A stretch of 64,000 nt of DNA, taken from positions 62,001 through 126,000 of the forward strand of contig WFMF01000319.1 in NCBI GenBank assembly GCA_011033025.1, in the 5' to 3' direction. The stretch is from Beroe forskalii (lineage: Eukaryota > Ctenophora > Nuda > Beroida > Beroidae). This document shows, piece after piece, positions 11,901 through 19,865 of the stretch; positions within the stretch are counted from its first letter, which is position 1; every line of letters begins with the position of its first letter. A program made the position numbers and the translations under genes. The notes under the pieces were generated by a model. The model had not been told where the DNA came from and did not search any database. It saw nothing but the letters and a program-made list of their open reading frames with translations.

Positions 11901-14900
11901 AAATCATACGGATTATTGGGCTATCTCGATTTTTCATCGAGATATACGCGATTTTCTAAGGTACGGTGAAAAATCGATTTCCAAATTATAGGACAAAAGT
12001 TAAATGAGTGAGGTGTCAAGAACTGCAACTTATCTTGAGATGAGACCGGTCAAAGTATGTTGTACTAAGGTGGAATTGTCTTATAGGCTATATGGGAAGT
12101 TGGTTTGAGTCTATTTGGGTGCTGTGATGACGTCATCAAAATCGCGTAAAACCACTAAAATAGCGTATTTTGCGATAGAACGCTATTTTGCGCTACTTTG
12201 GACATCTCTAACTCAAATAGTTTTCATCGGATTATGTTTTACTTTGATATGCTGCTTTTAAGACCTTAAGATTTAGCTATAAAACGGGTTTCAGGGCGAT
12301 CGGTCGAAGATTGTTGTCGTGGGAGGCTTCTAAAAATTGAACTGCAAATTGATTGAAATTACGTTTATGACGAAAAATTGTACTGTAATCCTATTCTGTG
12401 ATACGATGGTCTACTGATAATGGTTTCTCCATGTCTTGCAGTGAATAGGGATGGGGAAATATACGATGAACTAGTGGAGCACGTGAGTCGACGCGGACGT
12501 TTTGTAGAAATTAGGGATTTAAAGAAATTGATATTTACACGGGATTTTCGACTTGATTACGTTGAAATGAGTTTAAATACGACTAATGCACGTGAAATTA
12601 GATCTAGTTGCCATATTTCAGCACGTGAGTACACACGGACGTTTTGTAGAAATTAGGGGATTTGAAGAAATTTATGTTTACACGGGATTTTCGACTTGAT
12701 TATGTTGAAATGAGTTTAAATACGACTAACGGGGGTCTGAATAACGGGGTCTGAATAACGGGGTCCGAATGACGGGGGGTCCGGAATGACGGGGTCCGAA
12801 TAACGGGGGTCCGAATAACAGGGGTCCGCATTACGGGGCCCGAAGGACGGGAGTCCGAATAACGGGGTCCGAATAACGGGGGTCCGAATAACGGGGTCCG
12901 AATAACGGGGGTCCGAATAACGGTGGTCCGAATAACGGGGTCCGAGTAACATGGGTTTAAACTACATACATCTGTCAAGATATCACCACCAAAACTAAGA
13001 CGGTTGGTCTAGTAACCCCCGCGGGTTTGGATGTGACAACGGAACCTGAAAAGAGACAAAATGGGCTGATCACATCCAAACCAGCGGGGGGTTACTAGAC
13101 CAACCGTCCAACGGTTTTGGTGGTCATACCGAGAAAATATCACACAGAATCTAATTATTTGAAAAATTAAATAAAACAGGTACGGAGTGATAGAAGAATT
13201 TCTGGGAAATCCGATTCATTACAATCAAATATCTCTCTTTGTCTTTTTTCTCGCTTTTTTTCAGAAAAATAAACCCGATAATGGATGTTGTCAGCAGTGG
13301 AAAGTAACTCGATGTTTTGAATTTTCATAATATTTTCCTGTTCATAATTATGAAATATATTCAATAATTCCCTTTGTTCCCCACTCACGTTGAGATAAAT
13401 CACACCCGGGTGGGGATTTTGCTCTCTAAAATTACGCGTCATCAACGCCCCATTGTAACCCCTGATAATGACGTCACTCTTATCCGCCTACTTTTTGAAA
13501 GTGGACTTTATATTTCACACAAAGGTGATGAACGGGTATTGAATCCTCCCAGAGACGACAGTATGCGTATAATTTAATCTCCTAACATTTCGAGTCATTC
13601 TTAACTCGATTTTGTGTAATATTTTTACCCATTAAAGGTGGGTATAAATCTCATTTACCCGTGGGAGGCGGATTTGTTTTCTTTGTGTGAGTTGTCTTTT
13701 CTTTTCTTTCTTTTTGTGTTATTCTCTGTTTCGTAATTCGTTCTGTTTTTTGTTTCGTTTCAGGGAATCGAGAAGATCTCTGAAATTTTAGTTTTGTGTG
13801 AAACTGTAACCTTCTGTTTCATGGCAGGCCGGGACGTTGTAAAAGGCTGCACTCACTGGTTATCTACGGTGAAATTAGGGTGTTTGATGGAATATTTTTG
13901 TCCCTAATATAACCTGAAACCCTTCGTCAGCACAGCTGTTGAACTGGAAAGCTTGTGGATCTATCAAATGGTTTCCCTATAATATTGCTGGAATATTGTT
14001 TTCCCAATCCCATATCGTTGAATAACTAAAAGTAAAACAAACTCAGTTCTGTTTTTACGCAAGTCGGGTGGCCTTCGAAAGTTGGCAGCCCTGTAGAAAT
14101 CTACTAAAAAGACAAACCAGGAACGTAAGGTGAGACTATCCATATTTTGTTCAATTTGGAGGAAGATTTCTTTTCTTTGTCTTGACCTTTTGTTAGTCTC
14201 TGATTTCTGCGTTAGAAGTTTCGTTCTGTTTTATGTTTCAGGATTTAAACAAGGACATCTATGAAATTGCAATTCCAGTTTTCTGAGCTTCTGTTCTCAT
14301 GAGGGGGTGAAACATTGAAGAAACTGAAATTAGTGGTGATATAAGGAGTTAAGAGGGAACTGGAATATCTTAGCCCTAATTAGCCCTTTCGTGACATCCT
14401 CATAGGTTTGAAAGCACTCAACAATCAACATGGAACTCCACAAGAATTATTCTGGAAAGCAAGCGAAATTCATTTTCTCAGATTCTGATTCATCACTTGT
14501 GGAATGGGAGCACAAATTGAAACTCACTACTATACTGAATGAAGCTTCATTGCCAAAATTCGTTTTTACGCAAGTCGGGTGGCCTTCGAAAGTTGGCAGC
14601 CCTGTAGAATTGTACTAAAGAGACAAAACAGGATCGTAAGGTGAGAATATCTGTTTGGTTTAAATTTGGCAATAATCCAACAGTTGCAGTATACTGATAG
14701 CCCAATAAACTAGGACAATTGGCCCTACACTATCACCTTAATCTCACTCCGGCCCAAAATCATTTAATGAAATTTCATGAAATCTACGCCTGAAAAGAAG
14801 TTAGAAGGTTACCATGATCAGTGGTCACCATAGTAACCTTGGCAATTTCCATGACAACCGTGTTTAACATGCTCTCTATTCCCATGTAGGTTGAAGTTGA

Positions 14901-16780
14901 AGGGAAGAAGAACCCGAAGTGTACAGATTGCAGAGTCGTAAAAGGGATGGCTACTCTTGATGTAAAGTAAGTATTTCACGGAACCAATCATTCCTCGAAA
15001 ACAATCATTCCTCCAAAAAATTTCTTTGTGTTTCCAACGATAATCATCTTTTGAATCATTAATCAAATTGAAAAATGGAAAGTTTGATTATTCACTTCAA
15101 TGACATTAAACAGCAATTTAGTAACAACTGATACCGTAAGAAAACAAATAACTTAGAAATAAGATTTGTGTCCTGAATCTAACATTTTATATCAGAGATA
15201 AGTCTGATTAATTTGGCACTATGCCAGGGATAAGACGTGTCCTAACTCTAACATATCTTATCAGAGATAAGACGTGTCCTAAGTCTAACATTTGGCACTT
15301 TGCCAGAGATAAGACGTGTCCGGGGTGCGAGGAGGAGATAACGAGCTCCTGGGTGGTGGCTCTGGATGCTCACTGGCACAAGGCCTGCTTCAAGTGCTCC
15401 CACTGCGATAGGGTCATCGACTCTTCTGAGAAGTTCATGACAAACCTCGGAAATTATAGACACCAATTTACCTTGAAACCAGGTAACATTGACACCAGTT
15501 TACCTTGACACTAGTTCACCTTGACACCAGTTTACCTTGACACCAGTTCACCTTGACACCAGTTTACCTTAACACCACTTCATCTTGACACCATTCAAGC
15601 TTGACACCATGCTATAATACTACATGTTGATACCATCTAAAGCCCCCTATCTCATCAGGAAAGCCGGTGTGCATGGGGTGTAACAACGACCACTTCCGGA
15701 AGAAGTGTGGAGTCTGCGGAACCCCCATCGTCGGAACCAGTCTTATTTACCAGGACAACTCCTTCCACTACGCCTGTGTCAAGTGCTTCAAGTGTGGTAA
15801 GTTGGGAAAACGGTATTTTTTGTCAGACGTTGTCAAATGTCAGTGTCTGACCCCATCATAGATTCGCCAGCGCCCCGACTTTTGATAATATTTATTTGAT
15901 TTGAAATTGAAATATTGGAACAGACAACGTCTGGCAAATAAATTTCAAATGCAGGCAGTTTGATTCAGTTTCAAAGCTGGTGGCTTGAAACATGGTATTA
16001 GTTTCAGATGCGGAAAATTTAAATTTGGTAGCTGGAATTATGGTTAAATTTCAAATGCGGTAAGTTCTTGATTCTAATATTTCTTTTTTAGTCTTTTATT
16101 GTAACATTTTCCACCTTTAGGTTTGTGCAAGTGATAGAGATAAATACTTCTTCAGATTTCCAGAAGAGGACACCATCTAGATTAAATTCTTACTTTCAGA
16201 GAGACGGGTTTTGATTAGTGAATTAACTAATCCTCTTTAGGTGTTTTGCGTTCTACGTAAAACACCCTTCGTGCCCAACATATTGTAGTCATAGTACCCC
16301 CGATCCCCCCTTTTTTGCTTTTTTTTCCTACAATTTACCGTTTCCGTGGTGTCTCGACCTTTTGAGGCGCGGCGTATTACGCCGGCACGCCGCGCTTGGG
16401 TGCTTTTTTAATGCGCGTTATATTGAAAGTACTTTGCGCGCTGTAACGCGCAGCAAAAAAGCACCCATGACCCAGGCGCAGCGTAATACACCGCGCCTCA
16501 AAAGGTCGAGACACCTAGGTTTTTGAACTTCGCATCCTTCCCCTCCCGCGCTCTACAGCCCCCAACAAATACCAGACATTGTCTGACCCTGCGAGTCATC
16601 TGACTCCAAGGGGATCAGACACACCCCCCCCCCATTAGAATTGGCAACTCGCCAAAACTGTGTTATATTTTACTTTTAGACGTTGCATTCGAAGAGGGTG
16701 ATCATGAGAACATCAGGATCGCAAATGGTAAGGATTTCAAGCACGCCGAATGCCCCCCAAAGCCAGACGAGGCCAGTTAG
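5832..16780 (+). CDS. Multi-LIM-domain protein gene (8 exons recognised)
   Basis: Exons: 5832-5988, 10322-10474, 10771-10819, 11073-11202, 14890-14966, 15307-15482, 15659-15796, 16680-16780. Reading phases agree at every junction and the joined frame is 981 nt (326 residues). The protein is almost entirely LIM domains, each a double zinc finger of pattern C-x2-C...H-x2-C-x2-C-x2-C...C-x2-C. LIM2, LIM3 and LIM4 have all eight ligands. LIM1 lacks its closing C-x2-C, so a small exon in the 4.3-kb first intron is probably missed. LIM5 ends without a clear final C-x2-C/D. LIM proteins are protein-protein adaptors, often on actin or in transcription complexes. Linkers of 8-15 residues and no N-terminal half-LIM argue against a plain FHL protein, and no other domain (PET, PDZ, homeobox, LD motif) is seen. 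I do not assign an orthologue. In-frame codons just upstream of the ATG are open, so an earlier coding exon is possible. Confidence 0.85.
5989..9428. other. Large first intron of LIM gene
   Basis: No exon recognised between 5989 and the first tRNA gene. It should hold a small exon giving the closing C-x2-C of LIM1, by analogy with the 49-77-nt second-half exons of LIM2 and LIM3, but I found no acceptor-donor pair enclosing a suitable Cys pair. One CRE-like repeat copy lies at 8290. Open frames such as 8732-8998 show no recognisable product. Confidence 0.5.
8290..8350. repeat. CRE-like dispersed repeat, copy 5
   Basis: Shows AGTGACGTCATAATCATAG, AGAATGGCGAATTGATGACG and ACCGCCTATTTCTC. This is the most complete copy and is close to the consensus inferred from all five. 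Confidence 0.6.
9429..9510 (+). tRNA. tRNA-Leu (anticodon CAG), copy 1
   Basis: 82 nt with a full class II cloverleaf: acceptor GGTGGGA/TCCCACC, A box GGCCGAGTGGTCT, anticodon stem CTACG/CGTAG, loop TTCAGGT with anticodon CAG at 9463-9465, long variable arm TCAACAATGTTGGC, B box GGTTCGAATCC. A TTTT terminator follows within about 10 nt. No intron. It lies on the same strand inside intron 1 of the LIM gene and starts a three-copy tandem. Confidence 0.97.
9761..9842 (+). tRNA. tRNA-Leu (anticodon CAG), copy 2
   Basis: Base-for-base identical to copy 1. The 3' flank (CGAATAACTTTTGAAG...) is a diverged duplicate of the flank of copy 1, and the 5' flank ending GAGCATTATGCAT is shared with copy 3. 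Unit spacing from copy 1 is 332 bp. Confidence 0.97.
10080..10161 (+). tRNA. tRNA-Leu (anticodon CAG), copy 3
   Basis: Identical to copies 1 and 2; spacing from copy 2 is 319 bp. The 5' flank (GAAATGGAGCATTATGCATG) duplicates that of copy 2. The 3' flank is different and carries a TTTTT terminator. It ends only 160 bp before exon 2 of the LIM gene. Confidence 0.97.
10322..10474 (+). CDS. LIM gene exon 2: first half of LIM2
   Basis: Acceptor TTGTATAG, then VSTCPACF; ligands C-P-A-C, H-N-A-C and C-H-T-C within KYHNACFTCHTC. Donor GGAG|GTAGTG. Phases: enters needing two bases, leaves with one, fitting exon 1 and exon 3. Confidence 0.9.
10771..10819 (+). CDS. LIM gene exon 3: second half of LIM2
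   Basis: Acceptor TTATTTCAG, residues GLRTCVDCAKK; the C-V-D-C pair closes LIM2. Two donors are available. GTGAAG at 10820 keeps the frame as written and gives the linker RRSQHR. The stronger GTGAGT at 10830 would give EDPSIGEEK, a more natural LIM linker, but only if the AAAA run at 10798-10803 is one base too long. A homopolymer error is plausible in this assembly. Confidence 0.75.
11073..11202 (+). CDS. LIM gene exon 4: first half of LIM3
   Basis: Acceptor CATTTTACAG, residues VCYGCETPIDKVW; ligands C-Y-G-C, H-S-E-C, C-C-E-C within KWHSECFKCCEC. Donor CGG|GTAAGT, phase 0. Very similar to LIM1 and LIM4 (VIGLDQKWH versus IVAMDQKWH and VVALDAHWH), suggesting internal duplication of the LIM unit. 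Confidence 0.92.
11640..12370. repeat. Two diverged ~365-bp tandem copies in LIM intron
   Basis: Two blocks share TCAAGAAC...TATAGGCTATA-GGAAGTT, a TGACGTCATCA palindrome and a block of GCGAAAATAG/GCGTATTTTGCG motifs. The second starts ~367 bp after the first. Strongly diverged. Confidence 0.45.
12480..12728. repeat. Two tandem copies, 142-bp unit
   Basis: CACGTGAGT at 12480 and 12622 each start a block containing GGACGTTTTGTAGAAATTAG, TTTACACGGGATTTTCGAC and GAGTTTAAATACGACTAA. High similarity. An open frame over the first copy has no recognisable product. The second copy runs directly into the minisatellite at 12729. Confidence 0.85.
12729..12952. repeat. Minisatellite, GGGGTCCGAATAAC unit
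   Basis: About fifteen copies of a 14-16-bp unit (GGGGGTCCGAATAACG, variants GAATGAC and GCATTAC). The long open frames across it on the minus strand are repeat artefacts with no gene-like content. Confidence 0.93.
12983..13124. mobile_element. Hairpin (MITE-like) element, ~142 bp
   Basis: TCACCACCAAAAC...GGTTGGTCTAGTAACCCCC is followed after a ~33-bp loop by its inverted copy GGGGGTTACTAGACCAACC...GTTTTGGTGGT. The arms are ~55 bp with few mismatches. No coding content; it could fold as a single hairpin. Foldback MITE is an inference, and no clear target duplication is seen. Confidence 0.75.
13640..14650. repeat. ~515-bp tandem duplication in LIM intron
   Basis: The block ACGCAAGTCGGGTGGCCTTC...GTTGGCAGCCCTGTAGAA at 14056-14096 recurs at 14571-14611. 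Flanking blocks (TTTCTTTTCTTT..., GTTTCAGG...GA-ATCTCTGAAAT) also recur in the same order with more divergence. The 62-codon open frame 14430-14618 lies in the second copy and is not supported as an exon. Confidence 0.7.
14890..14966 (+). CDS. LIM gene exon 5: second half of LIM3
   Basis: Acceptor CCCATGTAG, residues VEVEGKKNPKCTDC then RVVKGMATLDVK. C-T-D-C closes LIM3 with a 22-residue final finger. Donor TGTAAA|GTAAGT, two bases carried over. Confidence 0.9.
15166..15320 (+). repeat. Repeated acceptor/exon-start segments before exon 6
   Basis: The segment CAGAGATAAGACGTGTCC, which spans the acceptor and the first codons of exon 6, recurs upstream at 15228-15241 and 15263-15280 with linkers of the type TAACTCTAACAT and TTTGGCACT. 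A third, weaker copy begins near 15172. The real exon copy is the one continuing into CGGGGTGCGAG. Confidence 0.85.
15307..15482 (+). CDS. LIM gene exon 6: first half of LIM4 with extended end
   Basis: Acceptor TTTGCCAG, residues DKTCPGCEEEITSSW; ligands C-P-G-C, H-K-A-C, C-S-H-C within HWHKACFKCSHC. The domain should end soon after SSEKF, but the frame runs on through NLGNYRHQFTLKP to the donor CCAG|GTAACA. That tail (GACACCAATTTACCTTGA) is itself a unit of the minisatellite that follows. The spacer to the next ligand Cys is 29 residues against 18 in LIM2 and 22 in LIM3. Confidence 0.88.
15457..15625. repeat. Minisatellite, TTGACACCAGTTTACC unit
   Basis: About nine copies of a 16-18-bp unit (CTTGACACCAGTTTAC, variants CACCTTGACACCAGTT). 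It begins inside exon 6 and fills most of the following 176-bp intron. Same core, opposite orientation, as the array at 3828-4046. Confidence 0.9.
15659..15796 (+). CDS. LIM gene exon 7: end of LIM4, first half of LIM5
   Basis: Acceptor CTCATCAG, residues GKPVCMGCNNDHFRKKCGVC. C-M-G-C closes LIM4; C-G-V-C, H-Y-A-C, C-F-K-C open LIM5, within SFHYACVKCFKC. Donor TGTG|GTAAGT, one base carried over. The GKPVC motif is the usual start of the last LIM finger half. Confidence 0.93.
16348..16515. mobile_element. GC-rich hairpin element A (MITE-like), 168 bp
   Basis: The ends are perfect inverted copies, GGTGTCTCGACCTTTTGAGG and CCTCAAAAGGTCGAGACACC. The complementarity continues inward through GCGCGGCGTATTACGC and GGTGCTTTTTT. 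It is in the last LIM intron. A relative lies at 17326. Probably a non-autonomous foldback DNA element; no clear target duplication. Confidence 0.8.
16680..16780 (+). CDS. LIM gene exon 8: C-terminus
   Basis: Acceptor ACTTTTAG; residues DVAFEEGDHENIRIANGKDF, then KHAECPPKPDEAS and the stop TAG. The phase matches exon 7 (G+AC giving Asp). The final half of LIM5 has only one Cys (HAEC), so the second zinc site of LIM5 looks incomplete unless His or Asp residues serve. No AATAAA was noticed in the next ~500 bp. Confidence 0.8.
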
Positions 16781-17325
16781 ACTTGGAGTTAGACTTAATG
16801 TCTTAGAATTAGACGATGAACCGGTGGTAAAATCATCGGATATTTCATATTTTTGGTTCGCATGGAACTGTGAAAACAAAACTTCGTATTCTATCGTGAG
16901 TTTACTTCATAACGGCTAGAAACATTCAGCGTCAAACAGTCTTTTTTGCGCGTGGTCGTATAGCTTATGAATATTTTTGAATTTATGAAAGCCCGCCCGA
17001 CACTCGACAGTGCTCACCTTTTATTTCTAAGGACATTGAAAATGAAGAAACCATTCGTTCAACTGTTCATAGTCATGAAGTGACATGGTATAATCCGGGA
17101 TATGTCAATAATGACAATTATTTTTGGTAGAGTATTTTGCTTTTTTGTAAAAAAGGTTTTATGAAACAAAATGATTGGGCTGAGGCCTGCGGTGTTGCTA
17201 TTCGAATATCCATTTAAATACTGATAACTATTAGCAACTTCAGTATTAAGTACAGTCAAATGTAATGTTTTTATGAAATTAAATGTTGAGGTGTACAACT
17301 GCAAAGGTACAAGTGCTACCTGTGC
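16781..17325. other. Presumed 3' UTR and intergenic sequence
   Basis: Directly after the stop is a short direct repeat (AGACTTGGAGTTAGACTTAA). Nothing else recognised. The minus-strand open frame 17059-17409 shows no known family. Confidence 0.4.
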
Positions 17326-17519
17326 TGTCTCGACATTTTCAATTTTATGCGCGGCGTTTTTCGACGCGCTTTGGTACTTTTTGCGCCGTATGATGGCGCG
17401 CCGCGGCAAATGTGCTTTAGGTTTACTAGATTTGGAAGTACATTGGCGTGCCGGTTCATACGCCGCATCAGATACCCGAGCGTGCTGTTATGCGCCGCGC
17501 ATAAAAACGGTCGAGATGT
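17326..17519. mobile_element. GC-rich hairpin element B (MITE-like), ~194 bp
   Basis: Left end TGTCTCGACATTTT...TTTTATGCGCGGCG and right end CGCCGCGCATAAAAACGGTC-GAGATG are inverted copies. They share the TGTCTCGAC terminus and GCGCGGCG core with element A at 16348, so both are members of one hairpin family, element B more diverged. Confidence 0.7.
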
Positions 17520-17825
17520 GAGAAATCACAGTACAAGTCAACAATAACAGCCCAGGTTATCTTATGCTTATCAATATCATTGTATATGCACATGGCCCAA
17601 GTATTTCTTTTGTGAATAATCGTGCTTTTTTATAATGTTAAATTGTTTTTTTTGACCGAAAACGAGTATGAAAATGAAATTGAATTATTAAATACTATTT
17701 TACAATATTGCTAGATATAATTATAATTGTTTCATCGAAAAAGTTTTTTGAGTTTTCCATTCTTCGGAGATTCTATGTTTTAACGAATATTCTCTCACTC
17801 TGATCAGTAAAACAATAGTTAAAAC

Positions 17826-18487
17826 TCATGGGAGGTGAAATAGAGGTGTATCTGCTCATAGATTAGGCGCCTGAAACCACTGAACCAATAATATTCGCCA
17901 GTTTTCCTTTGTTTTCCTGTAAAATCCAAAAAACCCTATTTTTACCTCTCAAAACAGTGATCCAGGCGTGTCTTCATTTCTGAGGCAACCAAGATCCGAA
18001 ATCAAAAAGCTTTGGCCGATTGAGCTGAAAATTTGCACGCCATCCATGGACGACCTAAGGAAGAAATACCATACTTCAGAATCCCGAAATCAGCCATTTT
18101 CTGTCTGTTATGGGGTGTTAAAATCGCGTTTTTCGGCTTAAAAACTGCCTTTTTTTCGCCCCTTATTGGGCGTAGATGTCTCATGGTGGTCAAATCAGAA
18201 GTGTATCTGGTCATAAATTATGCGCTTAAAACCACTTGAATCAATGATATTCGCCAGTTTTCCTTTGTTTTCCTGAAAATCCAAAACCCTGCTTTTTGGT
18301 ACCTCTCAAACAGTGATCCAGGACGTTCTTCATTTCTGAGGCACCCAAGATCCGAAATCGAAAAGCTTTGACCGATTGAGTTGAAATTTGCACGCCATCC
18401 TATGACGACCTAAGGAAGATGGCCATGCCATACTTCAGAATCCTGAAATCAGCCATTTTCTGTCTGTTATGGGGGTTAAATGTTTTT
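17826..18487. repeat. Two tandem copies of ~355-bp unit, cut by gap
   Basis: GTGTATCTG at 17846 and 18201 each start blocks with ATATTCGCCAGTTTTCC, GATCCAGG, ATCCGAAATC-AAAAGCTTT and TTTGCACGCCATCC in the same order. The second copy is interrupted by the N run. Copies are highly similar. No coding potential. Confidence 0.85.
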
Positions 18488-18587
18488 NNNNNNNNNNNNN
18501 NNNNNNNNNNNNNNNNNNNNNNNNNNNNNNNNNNNNNNNNNNNNNNNNNNNNNNNNNNNNNNNNNNNNNNNNNNNNNNNNNNNNNNN
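18488..18587. other. Scaffold gap of 100 N
   Basis: Exactly 100 N, a conventional placeholder of unknown true size. It falls inside the second 355-bp repeat copy. Sequence after it (18588-19520) is rich in long A and T runs and reads as lower-quality consensus. Confidence 0.99.
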
Positions 18588-19559
18588 GGGATAGAAACTA
18601 AAAAAAAACAAAAAAAATTATGACTGGCTAACGAAAAAAATTTAGATGTTCGTTTCAATTTTAAAAACCATTGAAATCCACTTGCAGAGTGAGATATACC
18701 TTTAATTTCAGAGGAAATTTCGCAAGGAGATCCCGAAAGAAGAAAAAGAAAAAATGGAGACAAACCCAACCCGCTGATGTTTTTAAAGGTAAGGGGGGTG
18801 AATTTTAAAAAAAATTAAAAAGGAAAACGAATCGAAGCCCCCAAAATTTTTTGGGAATTAAAACCATCGTTTGACGATATCAGTATTTATTTTGGGCGAT
18901 CGACCCCTTTCGCCCTCTATAACTTTTTCCCTTTCGGGAAATTACAAACTGGGCCCAAAGGGTTTCCCCGCCCGAGTTTAAAATCGGGGAGCCCCAAACC
19001 ACTCAATCATGATGTAAGATCATAAACAAGGGTTCATTTTTTTGCCAGTATGTTAAACAAAAAACAAGACTGATTTGGAATTTCTCATCCCCCGATGATC
19101 CATCCTGTACATATGGAGTAGAGGGCAGTAAAAAAAATCAAATTGGAAAAAAAAACGTTGATTTTTCTATGATTGTTTTTTTCCATTGTTTTTTCTAGAT
19201 ATTTTTTTTTAGAGATTGATTCAAAAAAAAATTTTTTATGTACTAAATATTTTATGTTTTTAGTTTTAAACAACATTAACTTAAATTTATTTTAAATGAC
19301 CATGTTTTTTATATTTTTGCATCCCCCATAATTTATAAGTTTATGTTTTAAGGGTGTTAACAAAAAAATTTCTTTCCAAAATTTTTATCGTTTTTATTTT
19401 TAAAAAAAGTTTTTAGATAAAAGTTTTATAAACAATTAATGTTATGAATATTTTTTTCTTTCATTATTCCTTTCATTACCCCGATTTTTTTTTTGTCCCC
19501 AAAACCCCCACAGGAATAAACCCTATCTGCATCAGAAATTTTTTAGGTCATCATTCCTA

Positions 19560-19865
19560 AAAGGCTGGGGGAGGGGAGGGCTGGTAAAACCCTTCCAGGA
19601 TGGACGGTGGGATGGGAGGTTAAACCCGTCCAGGAGGGGTGGTAGGAAGGGGGGGCTGGTCATATTTGGGGAGGGCAGGAGAAAAGGATGGTCATACTTA
19701 TCGGATGGGTGGTAGGAGTAGAGGTTGGTCATCCGTGGAAGGCTTCAGAAGAGGGGGGGCGGTCATCCCCGCCCGGGGCGTGGTAGGAGTAGGAGGGGCT
19801 GGTCATCACTCGTCCAGGATGGCTTGGTAGGAGTAGGAGAGGCTGGTCATCACTCGTCCAGGAAG
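19560..19865. repeat. Minisatellite, GGCTGGTCATCACTCGTCC unit
   Basis: Seven or eight irregular copies of a ~40-bp unit (GTAGGAGTAGGAGGGGCTGG, TCATCACTCGTCCAGGATGG). G-rich on the + strand. The open frames on both strands across it are repeat artefacts. Confidence 0.85.

Noticed and set aside
18650-18780. Lys/Glu-rich short frame after a CAG acceptor-like site as a further LIM exon
   Set aside because: The LIM gene already has an in-phase stop at 16780; this stretch is beside the gap in low-quality sequence.
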